DNA of 64,000 bases from Streptomyces olivaceus (lineage in GTDB: Bacteria > Actinomycetota > Actinomycetes > Streptomycetales > Streptomycetaceae): positions 145,070 to 209,069 of the forward strand of contig NZ_JOFH01000007.1 in the NCBI RefSeq assembly GCF_000721235.1, given 5' to 3'. Below are positions 29,095 through 38,250 of the stretch, in pieces (positions within the stretch are counted from its first letter, which is position 1; every line of letters starts with the position of its first letter). The notes beneath the pieces were generated by a model, which did not search any database, was not told the origin of the DNA, and was given only the letters and a program-made list of their open reading frames with translations. The position numbers and the translations under genes were made by a program.

Positions 29095-30369
29095 TCACTG
29101 ATGCCCCGTCAGGCGGGCGTGAAGCGAACGGGCCGAGGCGTCGGTGAGGGAGGCTATCTGGTCGACGATCACCCGTTTGCGGGCCCGGTCGTCGCCGGCC
29201 GCGTCGAAGAGGGCGCGGAACTGGGGGTCGAGCCCGTCCGGCGCGCGGGCGGTGAGCGCCTCGGCCAGTTCGGCGACGACGATCCGCTGGTCGGCGCGGA
29301 GCCGCTCCTGCTCGGTGCGCTGCATGACGTAGCGGACGGCCACCGCCTTGAGGACGGCGCACTCCGCGCGGGTCCCGCGGGGCACGACCAGTTCGGCGGC
29401 GTACCGGGTGAGCCGTCCGGCGCCGTACGCGGCCCGGGTGGCGGTCTCGGCGGCGAGGCAGAAGCGGCCGATGAGCTGGCTGGTGGCGTCCTTCAGCCGG
29501 GCCTGGGCGACCGCCGATCCGTCGTAGCCGTGCGGCCACCAGTCCTGGGCGAGGAGCCGGTCGAGGGCGGCCGCCAGTTCGGCGTGGTCGGTGCCCTCCG
29601 GGACGTACCGGCCGACGGCGATCCCGAAGACGGCCTCGCGCTCGGGGTCGGCGAGCAGGCAGTTCGGGTCGATGTGGCCGGCGTGCAGGCCGTCCTCCAG
29701 GTCGTGCACGGAGTACGCCACGTCGTCGGCCCAGTCCATCACCTGGGCCTCGAAGCAGGTGCGGGCGGCGGGGGCGCCCTCGCGGAGCCACGCGAAGACG
29801 GGCCGGTCGTCGTCGTACACGCCGAACTTGGTCGAGGCCGGGCCGCCGGGGTGGGCGCCCCTCGGCCACGGGTACTTGGTGGCGGCGTCGAGCGTGGCGC
29901 GGGTGAGGTTGAGGCCGACCGGGCCGTCCTCGGTGAACCGCTTGGGCTCGATGCGGGTCAGGAGCCGCAGGGACTGGGCGTTGCCCTCGAAGCCGCCGCA
30001 GTCCTCGGCGAACGCGTTGAGCGCCTGTTCGCCGTTGTGCCCGAAGGGCGGGTGTCCCAGGTCGTGGGCGAGGCAGGCCGCCTCGACGAGGTCCGGGTCG
30101 CACCCGAGGGCGGCGCCGAGATCCCGGCCGACCTGGGCGCACTCCAGGGAGTGCGTGAGACGGGTGCGCGGGCTGGCGTCCCACACCGGGCTGCCCTCCC
30201 CCGGCGCGACGACCTGCGTCTTCCCGGCGAGGCGCCGCAGCGCGGCGGAGTGCAGGATGCGGGCGCGGTCGCGCTGGAAGGCGGTGCGGCCGGGGCGTTT
30301 GTCCGGCTCGGGGGCGTAGCGGGCCGCCGACGCGGGGTCGTACGGGGATGCGGGTGCGGTGCCTTCCAT
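29095..30369 (-). CDS. dgt: Deoxyguanosinetriphosphate triphosphohydrolase-like protein
   Basis: 424 residues. The HD phosphohydrolase metal site is [19 protein letters not shown], with the upstream His in [17 protein letters not shown] and the Asp in [17 protein letters not shown]. The family hydrolyses dNTPs to nucleoside and triphosphate and contributes to dNTP balance. A type 2 Dgt-like length is seen. It is upstream of the FAD oxidoreductase and dnaG on the same strand. Confidence 0.93.
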   Translation of the reverse strand: MEGTAPASPYDPASAARYAPEPDKRPGRTAFQRDRARILHSAALRRLAGKTQVVAPGEGSPVWDASPRTRLTHSLECAQVGRDLGAALGCDPDLVEAACLAHDLGHPPFGHNGEQALNAFAEDCGGFEGNAQSLRLLTRIEPKRFTEDGPVGLNLTRATLDAATKYPWPRGAHPGGPASTKFGVYDDDRPVFAWLREGAPAARTCFEAQVMDWADDVAYSVHDLEDGLHAGHIDPNCLLADPEREAVFGIAVGRYVPEGTDHAELAAALDRLLAQDWWPHGYDGSAVAQARLKDATSQLIGRFCLAAETATRAAYGAGRLTRYAAELVVPRGTRAECAVLKAVAVRYVMQRTEQERLRADQRIVVAELAEALTARAPDGLDPQFRALFDAAGDDRARKRVIVDQIASLTDASARSLHARLTGHQ

Positions 30370-30451
30370 GTCAGGAACAGTACGGGGAAGGTCTGACAGC
30401 CGCGGCCCGCTGGCGGGGCCGTCGCCGCCGGGCGGTGGCGGTCCCGGCCCG

Positions 30452-31303
30452 CTACGGGACCAGCGCCGCCCGGCGTGCGGCGGTGCCGACCGTCCGCAGC
30501 GCCTCGTCGTAGCGGTGCAGGAGCAGGCGGGCCATCGCCGGGTGGGTGCCCAGCGGCGCGGAGACGATCCAGGGGGCGGCGGCCGCGCACTCCGTGGCGA
30601 AGCGGCCCGGGGCCGTGAAGCACGAGGCGACGGCGACGCGGCGGTAACCCCGGGCCGTCAGGGCGCGGACCGCCTCCGGGACCGTCGGGGCCGCCGCCGA
30701 GGCGTACGCGGGGAGCACCGGGACGCCCAGGCGGGCCGCGAGGTGGGTGGCCGTGCGGGCGGTGCCGGCCCGGGACTGGGGGTCCCGGGAGCCGGCGGAG
30801 GCGAGGACCACGGCCCCGTCGGCCGGGACGCGGGCGGGCCAGCCCGCCTCCAGGAGTCGGGCGTGGAGGGCGTCGACGAGCAGGGGGTGCGGACCCAGCG
30901 GGGCGGCCACCCGGGTGCGCGCGGGGAAGGCCCCGGCCATCTCCGGGATGTCGCGGGTGACGTGGTGGCCGCGGCTGAGCAGGAGCGGGACCAGGACGGC
31001 GGGCTCGGCGTCGCCGAGGGCGCCGAGCGTGTCGGGCAGCAGGGGCTCGTTCAGCTCGATGTGGCCGAGGTGCACCGGCAGGGCGGGGCGCAGGGCGCGG
31101 ACCTCGCCGAGGAGCGCCCGTACGGTGCTCAGTGCGCGCGGGTCGCGGCTGCCGTGGGCGACGACGACCAGGGCGGGGGCGGGGGTGGGGGCTGGGGCCC
31201 CGGGGAGCGCCGTACGCGCCGGGCCGGTCGCCCGGGCCTTCGTACCCGCCGCCGTCCTCGTCGTGCCGCCCGTCCGTGTGCCCGTCCGTGTCGTCGCCGT
31301 CAT
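30452..31303 (-). CDS. Sirohydrochlorin chelatase (CbiX family)
   Basis: 283 residues. The metal-binding core is [21 protein letters not shown] and the second half-domain has [15 protein letters not shown] and [14 protein letters not shown] Thr/Arg-rich N-terminal tail of 40 residues is unlike the family and low in information. The enzyme inserts Fe2+ or Co2+ into sirohydrochlorin. Siroheme is needed by the nitrite reductase NirB encoded 14.6 kb away, so the two belong to one pathway (family knowledge). No cobalamin genes are near. Confidence 0.88.
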   Translation of the reverse strand: MTATTRTGTRTGGTTRTAAGTKARATGPARTALPGAPAPTPAPALVVVAHGSRDPRALSTVRALLGEVRALRPALPVHLGHIELNEPLLPDTLGALGDAEPAVLVPLLLSRGHHVTRDIPEMAGAFPARTRVAAPLGPHPLLVDALHARLLEAGWPARVPADGAVVLASAGSRDPQSRAGTARTATHLAARLGVPVLPAYASAAAPTVPEAVRALTARGYRRVAVASCFTAPGRFATECAAAAPWIVSAPLGTHPAMARLLLHRYDEALRTVGTAARRAALVP

Positions 31304-31380
31304 GCGTCGAGGGTGGCCGCCTGACGTTGCCTCCCCGTTGCGGGGGTGTCACGGAGGTTTACGGTTCGGTTCACACGGCG

Positions 31381-31468
31381 CCCCGGCACCCGGTGAAACC
31401 GGACGGCCCGCGCCCGGGCGCCGGTGGAACCGGACGGTCCGCCCCGGCACCCGGTGAACCGGACGGTC
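31381..31468. repeat. Three approximate 25-bp tandem repeats before the SanA-like gene
   Basis: Three copies of CCCCGGCACCCGGTGAAACC-like sequence, each ending GGACGG, start at about 31381, 31413 and 31442. They lie 50 to 140 bases before the next gene and could be part of its promoter or a simple expansion. Confidence 0.6.
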
Positions 31469-31517
31469 CCCCCGGGCGTCCCTGGTGGCAGGAACCCACC
31501 GGGGAGGGAATCGTCCG

Positions 31518-32204
31518 ATGCGCCGCCCGAGACTCCGCAGACCGCGCCTGCCGCGCACCCGCACGGGACGGCGGAGGCTGATCCAGGCGGCCGTGGCGGC
31601 ATGCGTGCTGGCGCTGCTGCCCGCGACGTGGCTGCGCCTGGTCACCGACGACCGGCTGCGTACCGTCGCCGACGTGCCGCGCACCGAGGTCGCCGTCGTC
31701 TTCGGCGCCGGGCTGTGGGACGGGGAGCCGTCGCCGTACCTGGCGCACCGGCTGGACGCGGCGGCCGAGCTGTACCGGGCGGGGCGGATCGAGGTCGTCC
31801 TCGTGAGCGGGGACAACAGCCGCGAGGAGTACGACGAGCCGGACGCCATGCGCGCCTACCTCGTCCGGCACGGCGTGCCCGGCGGGCGGATCGTCAGCGA
31901 CTACGCGGGCTTCGACACCTGGGACTCCTGCGTCCGCGCGAAGAAGATTTTCGGCGTCGACCGGGCCGTGCTGATCAGCCAGGGTTTCCACATCCGGCGG
32001 GCGGTCGCGCTGTGCCAGGAGGCGGGGGTGGCGTCGTACGGCGTCGGGGTGGCCGACCGGCACGACGTGACCTGGTACTACGGCGGCGCGCGGGAGGTCC
32101 TCGCGGCGGGCAAGGCGGCGGTGGACGCGGTCTTCGAGCCGGACCCGCACTTCCTCGGCCCGAGGGAGCCGGGGGTGGAGCGGGCCCTCGCCGGTGTGCG
32201 GTGA
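31518..32204 (+). CDS. YdcF/SanA-like membrane protein (DUF218)
   Basis: 228 residues from MRRPRLRRPRLPRTRTG, an Arg-rich head before one membrane segment (LIQAAVAACVLALLPATWL). The DUF218 domain follows: VAVVFGAGLWDGEPSPYLAHRLDAAAELY, VLVSGDN, FDTWDSCVRAKKIFG and ISQGFHIRRAVALCQ. SanA homologues affect envelope permeability and vancomycin tolerance at high temperature in enterobacteria; the reaction is unknown. GGGAGG lies eight bases from the ATG. Confidence 0.85.
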   Translation: MRRPRLRRPRLPRTRTGRRRLIQAAVAACVLALLPATWLRLVTDDRLRTVADVPRTEVAVVFGAGLWDGEPSPYLAHRLDAAAELYRAGRIEVVLVSGDNSREEYDEPDAMRAYLVRHGVPGGRIVSDYAGFDTWDSCVRAKKIFGVDRAVLISQGFHIRRAVALCQEAGVASYGVGVADRHDVTWYYGGAREVLAAGKAAVDAVFEPDPHFLGPREPGVERALAGVR

Positions 32205-32256
32205 GGCCGTCCTCACCGCACAGCGCCGGCGGCGGGGAGGGCACCGTCCCGGCGGC

Positions 32257-32295
32257 GTAACGGGGCGCCGCACGGTCGCGTAACACGCAAGACGC
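32257..32295. promoter_or_regulatory. Possible degenerate GlnR site before nasA
   Basis: Two GTAAC half-sites (32257-32261 and 32280-32284) lie 23 bases apart, the second followed by n6 and GACGC. GlnR boxes alternate GTnAC and GAAAC at 11-base steps, so this is one base off and lacks GAAAC. It is 13 bases upstream of the nasA start. Weak evidence. Confidence 0.25.
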
Positions 32296-32307
32296 AGGCT
32301 GGGCGGC

Positions 32308-34620
32308 ATGCAGAGCACCGGCACCATGCAGCGCACCGGCGAGCGGACGGCCGCCGCCCCCGTCCCCACCCACTGCCCGTACTGCGCCCTGCAGTGCGGG
32401 ATGAACCTGACGCCCGCGGACGGCGGGACCGTCGAGGTGTCCGAGCGCGCGGACTTCCCGGTGAACCGGGGTGCGCTGTGCGGCAAGGGCCGGACGGCAC
32501 CGGCGGTGCTCGCGTCGGGGGCGCGGCTGACCTCGCCGCTGGTGCGGTCGGACGACGGCGCGCTGGTGCCGGCCGGGTGGGACGAGGCGTTGGACCGGAT
32601 CGCCCGGAACCTGGTCCGGACACGGGCGGAGTACGGGGCGGACGCGCTCGGGGTGTTCGGCGGGGGCGGGCTGACCAACGAGAAGGCGTACGCGCTGGGC
32701 AAGTTCGCCCGGGTGGTGCTCGGCACCTCGCAGATCGACTACAACGGCCGGTTCTGCATGTCGTCGGCGGCGGCGGCCGGCACGCGGGCCTTCGGGCTCG
32801 ACCGGGGACTGCCGTTCCCGCTGGAGGACATCCCCAGGACGGGCTGCGTGATCCTCGTCGGGTCGAACCCGGCCGAGACGATGCCGCCGTCCCTGCGCTA
32901 CTTCAGCGAACTCCGCGAGAACGGCGGCACGTTGATCGTCGTTGACCCGCGCCGGACGAGGACCGCCGACCAGGCCGACCTGCACCTCGCCCCCCGGCCC
33001 GGCACCGACCTGGCGCTCGCGCTGGGCCTGCTCCACCTGGTGGTCGCCGAGGGCCGGGTCGACGTGGCCTACGTCGAGGAGCGCACGGCCGGCTGGGAGG
33101 AGGCGCGGGCGGCGGCGATGGCGCACTGGCCGGAGTACGTGGAGCGGATCACCGGCGTACCGGTGCCCGAACTGCGGGAAGCGGTACGGCTGTTCTGCGC
33201 GCCGGACGCGGCGATGGTGCTGACCGCGCGCGGACCGGAGCAGCAGGCCAAGGGCACGGACACGGTGGGCGCGTGGATCAACTTGTGCCTGGCGACCGGG
33301 CGGGCGGGGAGCCCCCGGTCGGGGTACGGCTGTCTGACCGGGCAGGGCAACGGGCAGGGCGGGCGCGAACACGGGCAGAAGGCCGACCAGTTGCCGGGCT
33401 ACCGCAAGCTGACCGACCCGGCGGCGCGGCGGCACGTCGCCGGGGTGTGGGGCGTGGACCCGGACTCACTGCCGGGTCCGGGGCGCAGCGCGTACGAACT
33501 CCTCGACGCGCTGGGCACGGACATCAGGTCCCTCCTGGTGATGGGCTCCAACCCGGTCGTGTCCGCACCGCGCGCCGCGCACGTCGAGGGGCGGCTGCGG
33601 TCGCTGGACTTCCTCGCCGTGTGCGACGTGGTGCTCTCGGAGACGGCGGAACTCGCCGACGTCGTCCTGCCGGTGACGCAGTGGGCGGAGGAGTCGGGGA
33701 CGACGACCAGCCTGGAGGGCCGGGTGCTGCTGCGGCGGCGCGCGATCACGCCGCCGGACGGGGTCCGCGGCGACCTGGAGGTCCTGCACGGGCTGGCCGC
33801 CCGGCTCGGCGTGGAGAAGGGCTTCCCGACCGAGCCGGAGGAGGTGTTCGAGGAGCTGCGGCGGGCGAGCGCGGGCGGCCCGGCGGACTACTCGGGGATC
33901 GACTACGGGCGGCTGGCGGAGGAGAACGGGGTCTTCTGGCCGTGTCCGGCGACGGGCGCGGGCGCGGGCGCGGGCGACGGGTCTGTGCCGCACCCCGGCA
34001 CGCCGAGCCCCGGGACTCCGGCCCGCGACACGCCGCACCCCGGGACTCCGGCCCCCGACACGGCACACCCCGAGACTCCGGCCCCCGACACGGCACACCC
34101 CGAGACTCCGGCCCCCGACACGGCACACCCCGAGATCTCGAACCCCGGCACCCCGCACCCCGGCACCCCGCGCCTCTTCCTCGACCGCTTCGCCACCGAC
34201 GACGGCCGGGCCCGTTTCGTGCCCGTCGCCCACCGTCCGAGCGCCGAGGAACCGGACGCGGAGTACCCGGTGCTGCTGACCACGGGCCGGGTCGTGGCGC
34301 AGTACCAGTCCGGGGCGCAGACCCGGCGCGTGCCCGAGCTGAACGCCGCCGCGCCCGGCCCCTTCGTGGAGCTGCACCCGCGGCTGGCGGCGCGGCTCGG
34401 GGCGGCCGAGGGCGACCCGCTGGCGGTCGTGTCCCGGCGGGGGCGGGCGGTGGCACCGGCCCGCATCACCACCGGCATCCGGCCCGACACCGTGTTCATG
34501 CCCTTCCACTGGCCGGGCGAGGGCCGCGCCAACAACCTCACCAACCCGGCGCTCGATCCGACCTCGCGGATGCCGGAGTTCAAGGTGTGCGCGGTGCGGG
34601 TGGAGACGGTGCCGCGGTAG
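32308..34620 (+). CDS. nasA: Assimilatory nitrate reductase, molybdopterin subunit
   Basis: 770 residues. The N-terminal [4Fe-4S] ligands are Cys23, Cys26, Cys30 and Cys58 (HCPYCALQCG...ALCGKG). The molybdopterin oxidoreductase domain spans about 60-540 (GLTNEKAYALGKFARVVLGT, GSNPAETMP). The dinucleotide-binding C-terminal domain (VLLTTGRVVAQYQSGAQTRR) begins near 650. It reduces nitrate to nitrite in the cytoplasm, feeding NirBD. Between the domains (about residues 550-620) the conserved HPGTP linker has expanded into a Pro/Thr-rich repeat. No TAT signal is seen, consistent with assimilation. Confidence 0.92.
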   Translation: MQSTGTMQRTGERTAAAPVPTHCPYCALQCGMNLTPADGGTVEVSERADFPVNRGALCGKGRTAPAVLASGARLTSPLVRSDDGALVPAGWDEALDRIARNLVRTRAEYGADALGVFGGGGLTNEKAYALGKFARVVLGTSQIDYNGRFCMSSAAAAGTRAFGLDRGLPFPLEDIPRTGCVILVGSNPAETMPPSLRYFSELRENGGTLIVVDPRRTRTADQADLHLAPRPGTDLALALGLLHLVVAEGRVDVAYVEERTAGWEEARAAAMAHWPEYVERITGVPVPELREAVRLFCAPDAAMVLTARGPEQQAKGTDTVGAWINLCLATGRAGSPRSGYGCLTGQGNGQGGREHGQKADQLPGYRKLTDPAARRHVAGVWGVDPDSLPGPGRSAYELLDALGTDIRSLLVMGSNPVVSAPRAAHVEGRLRSLDFLAVCDVVLSETAELADVVLPVTQWAEESGTTTSLEGRVLLRRRAITPPDGVRGDLEVLHGLAARLGVEKGFPTEPEEVFEELRRASAGGPADYSGIDYGRLAEENGVFWPCPATGAGAGAGDGSVPHPGTPSPGTPARDTPHPGTPAPDTAHPETPAPDTAHPETPAPDTAHPEISNPGTPHPGTPRLFLDRFATDDGRARFVPVAHRPSAEEPDAEYPVLLTTGRVVAQYQSGAQTRRVPELNAAAPGPFVELHPRLAARLGAAEGDPLAVVSRRGRAVAPARITTGIRPDTVFMPFHWPGEGRANNLTNPALDPTSRMPEFKVCAVRVETVPR
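33955..34170 (+). repeat. Tandem repeat inside nasA
   Basis: A GCGGGC run (about 33955-33980) is followed by a 30-bp unit, GCCCCCGACACGGCACACCC then CGAGACTCCG. It is exact at 34051-34080 and 34081-34110, partial at 34111-34140, and has degenerate copies on both sides. In frame it encodes HPETPAPDTA. All copies are multiples of three, so the reading frame is kept. Confidence 0.95.
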
Positions 34621-34802
34621 CCAGGACGCAGCCGGGGCAGGGGGCGTCCCGGTCATCCTCTCCCCTCATGATCTCCACGTCGGCGCTATGGACTTGTCAT
34701 GTCCGGGGCCTTTGAATCCGAGTCAGCACCGCACCAGTGCCCCGCACCCGGCCCCGTGCCGACGCGTCGAACGCGCCGAACGCGCCCGTTCCGAGGAGAT
34801 CG

Positions 34803-36452
34803 ATGAGCCGAATACGGCATGCCAGAGGTTCCCGTCTCGCCCTGGCCGGCACGGCCGCCACCACCGCGACCCTCCTGGTCGCCGCCCTCGCCCCCGGTGC
34901 CACCGCCGCCGACCGGCCGGTCCCCTCCCGCGCCGCCGCCCTCGACCACGCGGCGGCGGCCCTGCTGGAGCACGCCGACGCACTGGACCTGACCGGCGCG
35001 CAGGACACCGAGGCCCGCGACGTCGTCGTCGACGCGGACGGCACCCAGCACGTCCGCTACGACCGCACGTACCGCGGACTCCCGGTGCTGGGCGGCGACT
35101 TCGTCGTCCACCTGACCCCCGACGGCGACTTCCGCGACGCCGACCGCGCGACGACGGCCCCGCTCGCCCTCCCCACCGTCGCCCCGAAGCTGGCGTCGCC
35201 CGAGGCCGCCGACCTGGCCGCGAACGCCCTGCGCGCCGCCAACCCGGGCGAGCTGCTGAAGAAGCTCACCGCCGAGTCCGAGCTGGTCGTCGATGCCCTG
35301 CACGGCGCGCCGAAGCTGGCCTGGCGGACGGACGCGGCGGCGCTCGACTCCCTCGGCAACCCGGTCGCCCGCACCGTGCTCACCGACGCGGGCACGGGCG
35401 CCCGCATCGACGCCTGGGACACCGTCGAGTCGGTGTCGGGCGACGGCGCGTCGCTGTACGGCGGCACGGTGCCGCTGGAGACGACGCGCTCGGGATCGTC
35501 GTACCGGCTCGAGGACGCGACGCGCGGCGGCACGTACACCGGGGACGCGGAGAACCAGACCGACCTCTGCATCCTGACCATCTGCCTGGTGCGGGCGCCC
35601 GCGACGCTGTTCACCGACGCCGACAACCACTGGGGCACGGGCGGCGCGGACGACCGCGCCTCGGCCGCCGTGGACGCGCAGTACGGCACCGACGCCACCT
35701 GGGACTACTACGAGGACGTCCACGGGCGCAGCGGCATCGCGGGCGACGGCAAGGGTTCGTACAACCGCGTGCACTACGGCAACAAGTACAACAACGCCTT
35801 CTGGGACGACAGTTGCTTCTGCATGACGTACGGCGACGGTGACGGGACGACCTTCGGGCCGCTGGTCTCGCTGGACGTCGCCGCGCACGAGATGTCGCAC
35901 GGGGTGACGTCGAAGACGGCGGCACTGGCGTACTCGGGCGAGTCCGGCGGGCTCAACGAGGCGACCTCGGACGTCTTGGGCACCCTGGTGGAGTGGCACG
36001 CGGCGAACGCGGCCGACCCCGGGGACTACCTGATCGGCGAGAAGGTCGTGCGGGACGGCTTCGGCCGCGAGGCGCTGCGCTACATGGACAGGCCGAGCAG
36101 GGACGGCGCCTCGGCCGACTGCTGGGACACCTCGCTGGGCGACCTGGACGTCCACTACTCCTCCGGCGTCGCCAACCACTTCGCCTACCTGCTGGCCGAG
36201 GGCAGCGGCGCGCGGACCGTGGGTGGCGTGGCCTACTCCTCCCCCACCTGCGACGGCTCCACGGTCACCGGGATCGGCCGGGACAAGCTCGGGGACGTCT
36301 GGTACCGGGCGCTGACCGTCTACATGACCTCGTCCACGGACTACGCGGGCGCCCGCACCGCCACCCTGCGCGCGGCCGACGACCTGTACGGCACCGACAG
36401 CGACGAGTACGCGGCGGTCGGCGCGGCGTGGAGCGCGGTGAACGTGGCCTGA
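34803..36452 (+). CDS. Secreted M4-family (thermolysin-like) metalloprotease
   Basis: 549 residues from MSRIRHARGSRLALAGTAAT, with a signal ending in APGATA. The FTP/PepSY-like propeptide covers about 40-200 (GDFVVHLTPDGDF). The zinc site is HEMSH near residue 362, with the third ligand Glu in SGGLNEATSD; the peptidase M4 C-terminal domain (VHYSSGVANHFAYLL) completes it. It is a calcium-stabilised neutral endopeptidase cleaving before hydrophobic residues. GAGGAG precedes the ATG. A LysR regulator gene follows in the same direction. Confidence 0.93.
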   Translation: MSRIRHARGSRLALAGTAATTATLLVAALAPGATAADRPVPSRAAALDHAAAALLEHADALDLTGAQDTEARDVVVDADGTQHVRYDRTYRGLPVLGGDFVVHLTPDGDFRDADRATTAPLALPTVAPKLASPEAADLAANALRAANPGELLKKLTAESELVVDALHGAPKLAWRTDAAALDSLGNPVARTVLTDAGTGARIDAWDTVESVSGDGASLYGGTVPLETTRSGSSYRLEDATRGGTYTGDAENQTDLCILTICLVRAPATLFTDADNHWGTGGADDRASAAVDAQYGTDATWDYYEDVHGRSGIAGDGKGSYNRVHYGNKYNNAFWDDSCFCMTYGDGDGTTFGPLVSLDVAAHEMSHGVTSKTAALAYSGESGGLNEATSDVLGTLVEWHAANAADPGDYLIGEKVVRDGFGREALRYMDRPSRDGASADCWDTSLGDLDVHYSSGVANHFAYLLAEGSGARTVGGVAYSSPTCDGSTVTGIGRDKLGDVWYRALTVYMTSSTDYAGARTATLRAADDLYGTDSDEYAAVGAAWSAVNVA

Positions 36453-36575
36453 CGGCAGCCGGCGCCCCCGTTCGCCTGCTCCCCCGCACGCCCGCACCTG
36501 CGTACGCTCGCCCGCGCTTGCGTACGCTGGCGGGGAGACCACGGTGTGGTCCGCCGCCGGGAGGGACGGGAGCCG

Positions 36576-37505
36576 ATGAGCCTTCGCCAGTTCGAGTACG
36601 CCCTGGCCGTCGCCGAGCAGGGCTCGGTGACGGCGGCGGCGGACGTGCTGCGCGTCGCCCAGCCCTCGGTGTCCCAGCAGATCCGCGGGCTGGAGCGGGA
36701 GCTGGGCGTGGAGCTGTTCTCCCGCACGCCGGCCGGCCTCGTGCCCACGGTCGCCGGCCGCGCCTTCCTGGTGGAGGCGGAGATCGCGGTGAAGGCGGCC
36801 CGGCGGGCCCGGGCGACCGCGCGGGCCGGTGCCTCGGAGCTGGCGGGCGAGCTGCTGGTCGCGGTCCAGATGGGACTGGGCACGCGGCAGCTGCCGGGTG
36901 CGCTGGGCGCACTGCGCCGCAGCTTCCCGCGGCTGGAGGTGACCGTCTTCGAGGAGCCGAACCCCACCGAGCTGGAGCGGCTGGCCCGCGGCGGTGTCCT
37001 GGACCTCGCGCTGATGGCCGGCCCGTGCGAGGAGGGCCTGTACGCCGGTCACCACCTCGGCGACGAGGAGTTCGTCGTGGTGCTGCCGGCCGGGCACCCG
37101 CAGCTCGCCGCCGACCGGGTCGAGCTGCGGGAACTGGAGCGGGAGACGTGGGTGAGGTTCGGCCACGGCAGCGCGCTCGACGGCGTGCTCCTCGACGTGC
37201 TGGAGGACAACACGATGGCTCCGGCCACCACCGCCCGCGTCTCCCAGACGGCGACCGCCGTGCGCTGGGTGGTCCACGGGCTCGGGGTGACCCTCGTCCC
37301 GGCGTCCGCCGTACCCCCGGGGCACGAGCACCTCGTACGCCCGGTCTCGCCGGTCGTCTCCCAGCCCGTCGTCGCCGCGGTCCGTCCCGGCGCGGGTCCG
37401 GCGGAGCTGGCCCTGCTGGATTTCCTGCGCCAGGAGACCTGGCACAAGTTCACTCAGAGCTGGGAGGAGCCGCCGTCCACGGTCAGCTCGGTGCCGGTGG
37501 TGTAG
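36576..37505 (+). CDS. LysR-family transcriptional regulator
   Basis: 309 residues from MSLRQFEYALAVAEQGSVTAAADVLRVAQPSVSQQIRGLERELGVELFSR, a textbook LysR helix-turn-helix. The C-terminal co-inducer domain starts near residue 90 (ELLVAVQMGLGTRQLPGALGALRR). GGGAG precedes the ATG. Its last 52 bases overlap the convergent SDR gene at 37454-38197. Targets could be the protease upstream or the SDR genes, but no divergent partner is present to decide. Confidence 0.92.
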   Translation: MSLRQFEYALAVAEQGSVTAAADVLRVAQPSVSQQIRGLERELGVELFSRTPAGLVPTVAGRAFLVEAEIAVKAARRARATARAGASELAGELLVAVQMGLGTRQLPGALGALRRSFPRLEVTVFEEPNPTELERLARGGVLDLALMAGPCEEGLYAGHHLGDEEFVVVLPAGHPQLAADRVELRELERETWVRFGHGSALDGVLLDVLEDNTMAPATTARVSQTATAVRWVVHGLGVTLVPASAVPPGHEHLVRPVSPVVSQPVVAAVRPGAGPAELALLDFLRQETWHKFTQSWEEPPSTVSSVPVV

Positions 37506-38197
37506 GTGGCGTCGAAGGCGAGGAACGCCGCGGCCCCGGCGATCTCCTCGTAGGTCCCGAACCGCCGCATGGGATTCTCGGCGACGCGCTCGGCCTTGAA
37601 CTCCGCGGCGGCCTCCCGCGTCATCACCCGCTCCAGGATCCCGGTGTCGACGGGCCCGACGCTGATCGCGTTGACCCGGATGCCGCGCGGCAGCAGATCG
37701 GCGGACAGGGTCCGGGCCATCGAGCGCACCGCCGCCTTGCTGGCCGAGTAGACGCTGGTGTCCGGCAGGCCGACGGTGTTCGCGACCGAGGTGGTGAAGA
37801 CGACGCCGCTGCCCGCGCCCATCAGCGGGGCGAGCTTCTGCACGGTGAAGAAGGCGCCCTTGGCGTTGGTCGCGAACACCTCGTCGTACGCCGCTTCGGT
37901 GGTCGACTCGAAGGGCGTCAGGGGTGAGATGCCCGCGTTGACGAACAGGCCGTGGACGCTGCCGACCTCCTCCTTCACCCGGTCGGCCAGGGCGTCCAGG
38001 TCGGCGAGCGAGGAAACGTCTCCCCGGACGGCCGACGCCCTCCCGCCGAGCTGCTTCAGCGCGGCATCGAGGGAGGTCCGGGAGCGCCCGGTGATCACGA
38101 CCCGCGCCCCGCCGTCCACGAGCGCCCTGGCCATTCCCAGCCCTATTCCACTGCTGCCACCGGTGATCACCACATTCTTACCGTTGTACGCACCCAC
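37454..38197 (-). CDS. SDR-family oxidoreductase
   Basis: 247 residues from GTG at 38197 (VGAYNGKNVVITGGSSGIGLGMARALV), seven bases after AAGGGA. The TGxxxGIG motif, NAGIS, Ser in TTSVANTV and Tyr-x3-Lys in YSASK are all present. It is a classical SDR of unknown substrate. The 3' end overlaps the convergent LysR gene by 52 bases, so both proteins share coding DNA at their C-termini. A second SDR lies 53 bases upstream on the same strand. Confidence 0.9.
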   Translation of the reverse strand: MGAYNGKNVVITGGSSGIGLGMARALVDGGARVVITGRSRTSLDAALKQLGGRASAVRGDVSSLADLDALADRVKEEVGSVHGLFVNAGISPLTPFESTTEAAYDEVFATNAKGAFFTVQKLAPLMGAGSGVVFTTSVANTVGLPDTSVYSASKAAVRSMARTLSADLLPRGIRVNAISVGPVDTGILERVMTREAAAEFKAERVAENPMRRFGTYEEIAGAAAFLAFDATYTTGTELTVDGGSSQL

Positions 38198-38250
38198 GCC
38201 GAATTCCCTTCTGCTGCCGTATTGCGAAGCTCCGCACCTGTCCCCCGGAA

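Noticed and set aside
31381..31468. CRISPR-like repeat array
   Set aside because: Three imperfect copies without unique spacers of constant length; simple tandem repetition.
33466..34656. Minus-strand frame with GVCRVGGRSLGVCRVGGRS repeats
   Set aside because: It is the antisense translation of the nasA tandem repeat; no independent gene evidence.
34686..37445. A 919-codon minus-strand frame opposite the protease and LysR genes
   Set aside because: Gly/Val/Arg-rich antisense shadow of two well-supported plus-strand genes, without domains.
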